Below the pieces are notes generated by a model. It was not told where the DNA came from and ran no database searches. It saw only the letters and a program-made list of their open reading frames with translations. This document shows positions 11,153 to 20,399 of a DNA stretch of 64,000 nucleotides, piece by piece. The translations under genes and the position numbers were made by a program. How positions within the stretch are numbered: position 1 is the stretch's first letter; the number at the start of each line of letters is the position of its first letter. This stretch comes from Turbatrix aceti (taxonomy: Eukaryota; Nematoda; Chromadorea; Rhabditida; Panagrolaimidae), in contig OZ017769.1 of NCBI GenBank assembly GCA_963969345.1, positions 6,699,725 to 6,763,724 of the forward strand, read 5' to 3'.

Positions 11153-14100
11153 ATATCATCGATGTATGCTAAAGCGATGTCCTCGAGTCCTTGTAATACC
11201 GTTGACATTACTCTGGAAAATATTGCGGGAGCCGTCTTGAGACCGAATGGCAAAGTTTTGTACTGATAGACTCCTGATTCCGTGACGATGCCGCACAACC
11301 AAGATGATTCTTCGGTCAATGGTATTTGGTGAAATCCGGAAGAAAGATCGATGACGGAATACCATCTTTTCTTTGCAGTTTTCTGCAGCAATGTTTCGAT
11401 TCGAGGTAAAGGGAAAGGGTCGTCTTCGATGACGGAGTTTAGTCGCCGTAAGTCAGCGCATACTCTTGTTTTACCATTTGCTTTTGGTACTGCGACTATT
11501 CCGGACGTCCATGGGGTATTTGAGGGTTCTAGTGCCCCGATACTGAGCATGTCAGAAATGTATTGGTTGACGTCTTTTTGAAGCGTAGCGGCGACACGAT
11601 ATGGAGCCGTTTTGGTCGGTTTATTTGTCGTGACTCGGATTGGGGGAGCCACTATGTTGCATTTTCCGATGTCAAGGTTGTCGAGACTGAATACTTGAAA
11701 ATTCTTGACGATGGTATTGGCTAGGGCTTTTTCTGCGTTTTCTGGCAACTGCGTCCTGGGCAGGACTAACTCGGTCATTTTGGTTGGTTTCAATGTTGGG
11801 TCGTCTTTGGTGGATAAGAGGAAATCGATTTGTTGTTTGCCGACAAAGATTGTGCGTTTGTCATAGTCTACCGTGAGGGGTGGCATTTTGCACAGCAGGT
11901 TGCAACCGACAATGAATTCGCTACAAGTCGTTTTGAGATTTGGGACAACGAGGGCAGTTGTTTTCCAGGTTCTTTTTCCAATTGTGACAGAAAGTTCAAC
12001 GTAACCCGTTGTCTTTGTCGGAGCGCTGGCCAGTCCATTCAAAGTTGGTGCTTCTCCTTCTGCTTGCATGATGGGAAGCCGTAGTTCCTCAGCTTTTGAT
12101 TGACAAATAGCTGACATTGCCGCGCCCGTGTCGATCATTGAGGTTGTGGCTGTATTTTCCAACAGCATCGGGATGATCAGGGTGTATCCAGTGGCATTGT
12201 TGGCGACGGCATTGAGTTCGACTGTGAAGCCTTCGCAAGGGGTAAAGAGTGGTATGGTAGGACCGTTTGTGATGGACAGCAGCATGCGGTCAAAGTCGAA
12301 AGTCATTTTTCGAAATCGCTGTAAGGCTGGTTCACCGAGGATAACTTGGGCGCATGATGACGGAGCCGTTTGCAGAATGATTAGAGGTATTGTAGTAAAC
12401 CAATTACCAAAATAAATGTTTACATTCGCCGTTCCGATAGCTGTTACACTGTTATTTAGCCCATAAACTTGTACTTCGGTTCGCAAGGGTTTGATCCTAA
12501 TGTTTAACGATTTTGCTACGGCCTTCGAAATGAGGTTGAGCGTCGCTCCTGTGTCGAATAGTGCATCCACGGTTCGGCCGTTGATTCTGCCTTTAGCGTA
12601 AGCAAGGCTTCTAGGCAGTTGGACTACATGTTTACTTGTTTGAAGGTCGACGAGCCGGTAGTTTGGGGGCAATGGTGTAGGCGTTCTTTGAACAGGTCGG
12701 GTGAAGGCGGGTAAGTAAGCATTTACTAGTTGTTGAATAAGTGCATGTTGCGCGATAGTCGCGGTGACGTACAAACAGCACAATGTAGTCCAGAGCTCGA
12801 AGATGGTCGGCGTTCGAAGCCAGGGTGGCTTTATCATGTCTTCTACAAAGTCCTTCAGTTTTGGAGCCAGTTCTTCGACTGGAACATGTGGAAAAATTTC
12901 CTGTATTGCGGCTTTTGACAATATACTGGTGCTGGACATGTGTTGGTTTTCGAAGTTGTAGATTTCGGACCAATTTAGAAGTACTAGGTTGGGGACAGTA
13001 ACGTCGATGTCTTGCCATTGCCATGCGTCTTCTCCGAAGAGTGGGATTTCTTGTATTTTGCTTGTATTTTTACGTGTTGGCTGTCCGCAATTGACTCTGT
13101 TCGCCGTAGGATGGATGATGTTTGTTACTTCGTCTAAGAATCCATCGCCTGTGTGGTTTTCTCGTGACCACTTGACCGGTAGTTTGTCGTAGCACTGTTG
13201 TAGATCTATAGTTTCATTGATCGTGACCGGAATGCATGTGCGAATTTGAAGAATGTCGGCAGCGACTAACTCTGCTTCGATTGCTGTGGTGTTAAGCAAT
13301 TGTCTGGCTAGGAGAGTGGGATTAGCTGCTGCCAGGGTCATTATCGTTTCGGTGAGAAATTCGATTCTTTTACAAGCCGCTTGTGCTGATGCCCAGAAGG
13401 ACTGCTTCAACATATTTGACACGTCGGTTTTGACTGCTGTCAGCTCGGCTGCCAGTTGCGTGGAAGGTACCGGGCCGCTGTCTTGTCTTTTGCCTCGGCT
13501 TCTGGGTTCGGGATCCTTGAGATCGTGGTATTGTGCTGCTTCTATCGCGAAGCCTTGGTCAGTGATGTAGAGTATTTTATGGCAGTTGAATACCCTCATG
13601 GTGTTTTGGAACGTCAGTGCTACCCCATGGCTTGATGACATCCATAAGCCTGGGGTGAAGCTGCCTGCGAATTGTCCCATGGTTACGTACCGGCAATTTT
13701 GTTCTTCAATGGCTTTCCAGATCAATATGTTCGCGTTATTGACTCTGCATTCCTCAGCGTGATAGTCGCATGGTTTTTCGGGATTCGGTTGAGCTAGTAT
13801 GTTGTTTTCTCCGTATTTTGCGTAAACATAGGTGTCTGCCAGGGCACAGTTAGAAACCTCTTGGACTTCGGTTAGTAACCAGAGTGGCCACGGTCGTTGT
13901 GGTGTAGGTGTCGTGTTGTTTGTGGTCCAAGCGTGCGTCGTGTTGAAGAGACGGCCTGCGGGGCTTTCATGCAGTTTGATCATGTTTTCACAGTCCTTGA
14001 CCGACAAGTTTTTCGGTTCTGTCGCTGTCGTTGATACTAGGGTTCCTAGGAACGTTCGCGACTGCGTAGATCGTGTCGTCCAACATGTGCAGTGTTGAGC

Positions 14101-16653
14101 TTTCGTTTTGTACCTGATTGTGTTTGGTCGGTATATTGTTAATTCGTAGGACCGAGGGGTTATGTTTGTTAGCGGCGGTATTTTGCATCTCGCGGCGTGC
14201 GGCAACTTTACGAGTGTGTCAGGTGCGGTTGGTGGGCAAATCATTTGTGCTGTCGTCCATAGAGGGAGCATCGCGATCAACAAAAACAAGTTTGCCCATG
14301 ACCCACGAGGCGAGTACGTTGCCGTTCTGGGGTGGTCTGTGACAGGGGCTGCTTCCACTTCCTCAGTTTCATTGCTTGTCAGTTCCTCGGTTGTGTCAAT
14401 AGCACTTTCGTTTATATCAGCCTCATCTACGCATTGCCATACAGGAGCCGTTTCCATATTACCAACTCTTGCAAACCGGATTTGTGGTTGTTCGGCCCGT
14501 GGTTGTGCCTGTCCCTGGTGCCCATTGCGATGGCCGTGTGGTGCTGAAACTTGTTGTTGCTCGGTTTCGGCATTCCAATGTAGCCGTGGCGCGTATGCTG
14601 GGTTTCGAAACGCGTTAGGTTGGCGTTGCGTTGTCATATTGTTCCAGTACTGGCGAGGAGGTTGGAATTGGTTGTTCAGTCGTTGCCCGTAGCCCCAGTG
14701 CTGACGCGATGCGTAGACCGGGGGTTCAAACGGCGGAGTTTGTCGTTGGTTTTGCCCATTATTCCAGTAGGGACGTGCCTGCGATTGGGCTGCCATCGGC
14801 GGCTGCTGTGAATTGTATCCGGTTGGATATGTCGGGTTCGGATGATATGATCCTCGCGGCGGGTTTCCGAAAAAACTGTTCCGAGGTTTGTGTAGGTACT
14901 GGGGGTACCGCGTGCGAATATTGACGTTGGGGCAATCTCGGAGGAGATGCCCTGGTTGCTGACATGCATAGCAGGTGCGAGGTGTCGTCTGGTTAACTGC
15001 CATAACTTGCACGGTTAGTTCTTTTGGTTTGCAGCTTAACAATCGCTCTTGTCTCGTGGCAATTCTCTTGAGTTCCGCCACCGTGGATGGCATCTCGGCG
15101 TAAACAACGGATCGAATTTCTGCCTTGAGGCGGCTTAGCGATTCGCGAATGACGTCTCGCTGGATCGTTGCGTCGTCTGCGTTGGGGTACGCTGCCCGAA
15201 GAAGTTCTTCGAGTCGGGACAGAAATTCGTCGACTGTTTCTTCGCTTCGTTGTTGTGATTCCTGCAGTCTTGTGTACGCCGTTGCAATAGTGTTTGCTGT
15301 GGGGAAAGCGGCAGTAAGTGCGTTGACTACTTCCTCATACACGGCTTTCGTATTGTCGTCGAGTGCGTGGAACTTTGCCTTTGCAGGCCCGTCGAGATTG
15401 TGTGCCAAATAAGCAACTTTACGGGCTTCTGTAAAGGGCAGTCCGGCAGCGGTCATCTCGATCTCGAGATCGCGTTTCCAAAATTCGAACGGTTGGCTGT
15501 TCAAGCCGTTGAACGGTTTGAGTCTGCTAGCGTGTGTGCCGTGTCCGAGCATATAAAAGTCGACGGGTTGCTGCGATTTTCTGTGCCGGTGCTCGTTTTC
15601 ATTGCGTTGATACGGGTGCGGGTATCTGCTCTTTTGGGCTTGGTGAGACCGTTTCCGAGATTCTGGATAGTGATGCTTTGGCTTGTGTTGCGACGGGGCG
15701 TTTTTCCATGGCACCGGCGTAGGGGTGCGCTCTTTAACGCTGCGGTAGATGATAGGAGCAACAAATTCATTCGTAGCTTCGAAATACGTTAGGTCGTCCT
15801 CGTCGCATTGTTGTTGATGAACTATTTCCTCGGTATCAGTGGGATATGCTTGGTCGTCTTCGTACGGGATTTCTCCTTCTTCGAGCTCGTCGCTTTTTAT
15901 GTCCTCGTCATCGCTGTCCGAGATGGAGTACAGCGACAAGATTTCAAATTCGCCTTCGTTTGAGTCGTGCGTGATAGCATTGATTTCCGGTTGTTCTTCG
16001 ATGTTTTGCTTGAGAGCTTTTAGATTCGCGAGTTCAATTTGAAGAAGGTCGTTTTCGGGATTCGCTGCGAGGGCCCGTTCAGTCTCTTCGATGAGGAGGT
16101 CCGCTTGTCGACATTCCTCCTCTTGTTGCTTCTGGCGCTGCGATGGTTTCGAGTCCATGTCATTCACGAGTAGTGGGATTATGCAAGCGGGTTCTTCGAT
16201 TTTCTGGATTTCTTTTCGTAATTGGCTTGTTGTGTATCGCAATTCTGTTTCCGTGTCCTTGATTCTCAAATTTATCTCTTCGTAGCCGGCCTTTCTTTCA
16301 AATATTTCCTCGTTTGTCGTCCTTCGCACTTCTTCACTTTTCTCCTCCATCGTCGTCATCCTTTCTTCTAGCTTCTTGATTTTCTTTTTCAGTTCCGTGT
16401 TTTCTTTACGCCATTTTTCTGCTTCGTCCATGAGCTCATCCCATTTATTCATAAGTGCCGTATTATTCTCCACTGTGCTTTTCTCCAATTCCTTCGATCC
16501 CCGGGCCATCCTTGTTAGTTCGATCGATACTTCTTTTTCCAGTTTTTGACAATTTTCAATTACATCGTTGACGTGGCCTGCCAGTTCTTTGATGGACTTC
16601 GGAGTGGTCGAAATGTGACCAAATAGAGAGGGTGTGAACGGAGGGTCAGACAT
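11153..16653 (-). pseudogene. Gag-Env-protease-RT polyprotein of element A, cut in RT
   Basis: One open minus-strand frame from ATG at 16653 (start MSDPPF; an in-frame ATG at 16707 would add 18 residues). Order: coiled-coil Gag N-terminus; capsid region; CCHC zinc knuckle (14933-14974); P/Q/N-rich segment; hydrophobic leader (about 14230-14320); Env-like ectodomain with many Cys and N-x-T/S sites; basic cleavage-type site ending RGKR (about 13487-13507); C-terminal hydrophobic segment (about 12720-12815); retropepsin 1 (DTG near 12547-12555); retropepsin 2 (DTG near 12124-12132); reverse transcriptase ending at YIDD. The foldback transposon breaks it there, and the frame ends 6 codons into the insert. 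RNase H follows at 8540-9519, and integrase is lost. Glycoprotein between Gag and protease is not the usual order, but element B shares it. The frame has no other stop or frameshift. Confidence 0.88.
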
Positions 16654-16908
16654 TTTTTTTTTTGTAATCGAAATTCCGAAAATAATTTTCAGTATAGACT
16701 TTTGCAAAATTAAAGTTCAATTCGGATAGACTTTTTGTTTTTCGAAAAAGAATAAATAAAATTCAATTCAATTCACTTAGATCACAAAAGGTGAAAAAAA
16801 AGGGGGGGGGGAACTTCCGGAAGGTAGGGACAACTTATATAGAAAGAAAAAAAAAAGAAAACGGTTAAACCAACTGTTTGCGGGAGGAGCTGGTCCTGCG
16901 GTCGATTA

Positions 16909-16921
16909 GTCGTGGCACCAA
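16909..16921 (-). promoter_or_regulatory. tRNA primer-binding site of element A
   Basis: On the minus strand the LTR ends in CA, followed by two bases and then TTGGTGCCACGAC. The same 13 bases stand at the same distance from the LTR in element B. TGG at the start of the pairing region matches the CCA end of a tRNA. I could not assign the tRNA. Confidence 0.75.
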
Positions 16922-16923
16922 AA

Positions 16924-17526
16924 TGTTACGTCCTCGTGTTAGGTGAGCGTGTGTGCGTAATCGATCAATTCAAAGAGCAGGGTTTATCTCAAACTCAAAC
17001 TTGGGTAATTAAAACCCCACGATATAAAAGATATACAAAAAAAAATAGGAACACGGTTAATACAATATATAAAAAAAATAGTTAGAGCCACGGCGGGGGA
17101 TGGAGAGGAGAAGGCAAACAAAAGGCAACAAATAAAAAAAAAAAAGAAACGAAAAGAAACGAACGGGGAAAAGCGGAGGGGTTGAATTTGAATTCTGAGC
17201 CGGGAGGAGACAACGGCGCCCTTTATAAGTGTACGGAGCTGGAGCCGGGAAGGGCCTGGAGGCTGGAGCGGAAGTTAGCTTGGGGCGGTGTGAAGTTAGC
17301 TTGGGGGCGGTGTTGATGATGACGGCGCAGTGGGGTTGGTGGCGCACCGTGGGAATTTCCGGTGTTGATGATGACGGCGCAGTGGTGGAATTTCCGGTGC
17401 GGCCGCAAAATACACCGCGCATTTCCCACTGCGTCACCGCGCATTTTCCCACTGCGTGGCGTGGGAGTGACAGTGTTGACGACGGAACGTTGTTACGAGT
17501 GACGACGGAACGTTACAAACGTTACA
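16924..17526 (-). repeat. 5' LTR of element A
   Basis: About 603 bp, TG...CA on either strand, next to the primer-binding site on the inside and to the ABC-transporter duplicate on the outside. On the minus strand it has a TATA-like TTATAAAG (17222-17229). It includes short internal repeats such as GACGACGGAACGTT. The right boundary is inferred from loss of homology with the sister locus at 30532. No second LTR is present in the window, so length and ends are not confirmed by pairing. Confidence 0.65.
17222..17229 (-). promoter_or_regulatory. TATA-like box in element A LTR
   Basis: Minus-strand CTTATAAAG-type sequence inside the LTR, about 300 bp from the LTR's inner end. It is the expected kind of promoter for transcription of the element toward lower coordinates. 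Confidence 0.45.
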
Positions 17527-19848
17527 ATAACCATGTTTCTGATCAATCAAAAACAACATTTTTTAAATTCATTTTTATTTCATTGTGAGTTCAACTAAAA
17601 AGTTCTTTGCGCTGTTACTGTTTAGGTGCAAAAATCCGATGGCAAAGAAACACGTGTTGAAAGACCTGCTTAAAGAGTGGTTCATCGTACCAAAAGACTG
17701 CAAAACATGTCGCTCGGCTACTTACCGCGAAATGGTTTGTTTCCTAAATTTTGCGTAGTAATTCTCGGATTTGCAGTTACGGTATGCCGATCGGTGGGAC
17801 TACTGTCTGCTCGCAATGGGCATTATCGGAAGTTTCGCCGCTGGCTCCAGCCTCCCGATCACCCAGTATGCATTCCAAGGCCTCGTAACAGTTCTTATCA
17901 ATGGCCAACAGAAGTACGACACCGGTGACTTTGACAAAGACGAGTTCGTTGCCGGAATCCAGAAAACCACCTGTATCTTTCTCGGCAACGGTTTTTTCAT
18001 GTTTTTGGCCAACTTGCTTGGCGTTAGTTTTTTTCAGGGCGTTTTGCGCAAACCAATTTGATTTTTTAGAATTCGACTTTGTTTGCGCTCTGTGAGCGGC
18101 AGGTTTTCCGCTTCCGGCAGCGTTTCCTTCGCTCCGTTCTCAATCAAGACATGGAGTGGTTTGACCACAACGAGATTGGCTCGCTAACGCACAAAATCAA
18201 CGCGTGAGTCTTCTTTAATTCTCGATTTGACACAATTTGTGATTGCAGCAACGTCGAAAAGATTAAAGACGGCGCCAGTGACAAATTGGGCATCGTGATC
18301 CAAGCCGTGGGCTGCCTGGTGTCTGGAGTGATGTTTGCATTGTATCAAAGCTGGAAGATGACGCTCATCATGCTGTGCATCATCCCCTGCATGGCGCTAT
18401 CCGTGCTTGCCTTGGCGAAAGCACTCGCGGCGTCAGTGCGCAAGGAAATGCACGAGTACTCGGCGGCGGGCGCCATCGCGGACGAAGTGCTTTCCGGCAT
18501 TCGGACCGTGATGGCTTTCAACGCGCAGCATTTTGAGCAGGAGCGCTACCGAGTTCGTCTAAAGCAAGGACGGGTCATTGGTATTCGCAAGGCCGCACTC
18601 ACTGCCTTTTTCGCCGCCTGCATGCAACTCGTGATCTTCGCCTTTATGAGCGGCGTCTTCTACTATGGCACCATGCTTGTGGTCTACGAAGGAATGGTCA
18701 GCAGCAAGGTGTTTAGTGTTTTCTGGACGATTATGGTCGGAGCGATGCGCTTCAGCAATGCACTGCCGCAGATCGACGTTCTTCTCGGAGCCAAAGCAGC
18801 GGCAGGCGAGCTTTTTGAGGTCATCGACAGGGTACGTTGCTAATTCTTTGACCGTTTACGGCTGACACTTACAGAAGCCGACCCTTGATTGCACGTCAAA
18901 AGCCGGCATTGTTCTACACGATGTTGAGGGGCACATCGAGTTCAGGGACATACATTTCCGCTATCCCAGCCGGCCGGAGATCACAGTGCTGAACGGCATC
19001 AGCTTTGAAGTCAAACCGGGACAGACGGTCGCACTGGTGGGCCACTCGGGCTGCGGAAAATCCACTCTGGTGGGACTGCTCATGCGGTACTACACGCAGG
19101 AAGGAGGCAGCGTCACGCTGGACGGCGTCCCGCTCGAAGACGTCAACGTGCAGTGGCTGCGCAGCGTCGTCGGCATCGTTTCGCAGGAGCCTGTTCTCTT
19201 CCAGGCGTCCATCGTCGACAACCTCCGTCTCGGCAGGGCCGATGTTCGTCTCGAGGACATTGAGGAGGCCTGCCGCGTGGCCAACGCGCATGACTTTATC
19301 TCGAAGCTGCCGCAGGGCTACGACACTTTTATCGGGGAAGGCGGCATCAAGCTTTCTGGAGGCCAGAAACAGCGATTGGCCATCGCCCGTGCCCTCGTTC
19401 GTCAGCCTAGGATCTTGTTGCTCGACGAAGCGACATCGGCGCTGGACACAGAATCCGAGCGCGTTGTCCAGGCTGCCTTAGACGCCGCAGCTTCCGGGCG
19501 TACGACTATCACGATTGCTCATCGGCTCTCGACTGTTCGCAACGCAGATCGCATTATTGTCTTCGACAAAGGCACCATAGTCGAGTCAGGCACTCATGAC
19601 GAGCTGCTAGCTTTCGACGGGGCGTATAAACAGCTCGTCGCAGCCCAGCACGTAAAAGGCTCTACTGCGGAAGCTGTGATTGTCGAAGAAGATGGAAAAG
19701 AAGCTGTACACTCGAGTTCATCATCCCTGCTTACAGGCAAACGCCTCAGTCGTTCCTTTTCCTCTTTACAGAGCGCGGACGGCTCCAACGTTGAAGAGTT
19801 TGTTTCTGTGGGCTTTTTTTTTTACCTAAATTTGTGGTTTCAGATTAC

Positions 19849-19853
19849 AGAAG
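19849..19853. repeat. Target-site duplication AGAAG, left of element B
   Basis: AGAAG stands directly before the 5' LTR and again directly after the 3' LTR (28368-28372). In the empty gene it would have spanned the intron 5/exon 6 boundary (AG|AAG). Confidence 0.9.
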
Positions 19854-20303
19854 TGCGGTATCCCGCATACCGTAACCGGAATAGTTTACACTTGTCAAAT
19901 CGGAGACAGGTTTATGATAAACCGTCGCCGACTTTTCCGGTCCTAAACCCGCCAATCATCGCGGATGTATACCACCGCGATCAGGTATCAAAGAGGACCC
20001 CGAGGACACCGGACGGCACCACGCCGCCCGAGACAAAGAGGCACTGGTCATTGTTTACATCAGATGACCCAGCCCCGCCTCGTCCCTTTGTCCGCGATGA
20101 CCCGGATCATGCCGACACGCCCCCTGGAACCACTATATAAGCGGTCTCCAGGATCAGGCTGGCAGGCTTGGATCCCACATCCATTCGACCCCTATTGCCC
20201 ACATTGTGCCCGATATTGTAATTGTGACTTGTACTATAAAAGTTGTTTGTCAGTCGTAAGTATCACCGTATAGAAGAGATAATCGAACCGGGGAAGCGCA
20301 TCA
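19854..20303 (+). repeat. 5' LTR of element B
   Basis: 450 bp, starts TGCGGTATCCCGCATACC (itself a palindrome-like end) and ends GCGCATCA. It is the same as 27918-28367 at an offset of 8064. TATA-like CTATATAA at 20133-20140 probably drives the genomic transcript. Confidence 0.93.
20133..20140 (+). promoter_or_regulatory. TATA-like box in element B LTR
   Basis: CTATATAA within the 5' LTR, about 165 bp before the LTR end. The same site occurs in the 3' LTR at 28197-28204 and could drive transcription into the ABC remnant. Confidence 0.55.
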
Positions 20304-20305
20304 AA

Positions 20306-20318
20306 TTGGTGCCACGAC
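20306..20318 (+). promoter_or_regulatory. tRNA primer-binding site of element B
   Basis: TTGGTGCCACGAC, two bases inside the 5' LTR. It is identical to the site of element A although the LTRs of the two elements look unrelated. It would pair with a tRNA 3' end reading GTCGTGGCACCA. Confidence 0.75.
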
Positions 20319-20399
20319 CGATCTCTTCTGTGGTCCTACGACTGACCCTGTGAGTTAAATCTCACTATATTCCGGAATATTCTACGGCCTAGCTAGCCG

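Larger units (their letters stand above)
8443..13532. repeat. Direct repeat, right copy (partner 1-5090)
   Basis: Second copy of the 5090-bp repeat at offset 8442. It contains the env tail, the RT/RNase H fragment, the foldback transposon and the RT/protease/env segment. Beyond 13532 this copy continues into the intact 5' part of element A. Confidence 0.9.
8540..17526 (-). mobile_element. LTR retroelement A (Ty3/gypsy-type), best copy, 3' end lost
   Basis: Minus-strand element. It has a 5' LTR (16924-17526), a primer-binding site directly inside it, an untranslated leader, and one long frame coding Gag, an Env-like region, two proteases, reverse transcriptase and RNase H. A foldback transposon sits in the reverse transcriptase. 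The integrase and the 3' LTR are missing because the sequence switches to an inverted gag-env block at 8540. The order Gag-Env-Pol matches element B. The left border of the ABC-transporter homology (17527) coincides with the LTR end, so the LTR boundary is well supported on that side. Confidence 0.85.

Noticed and set aside
19802..20140. ABC copy A frame running on into the LTR
   Set aside because: It crosses the intron 5 donor and the LTR boundary; it is a fortuitous open frame, although a spliced run-in is noted as a finding.
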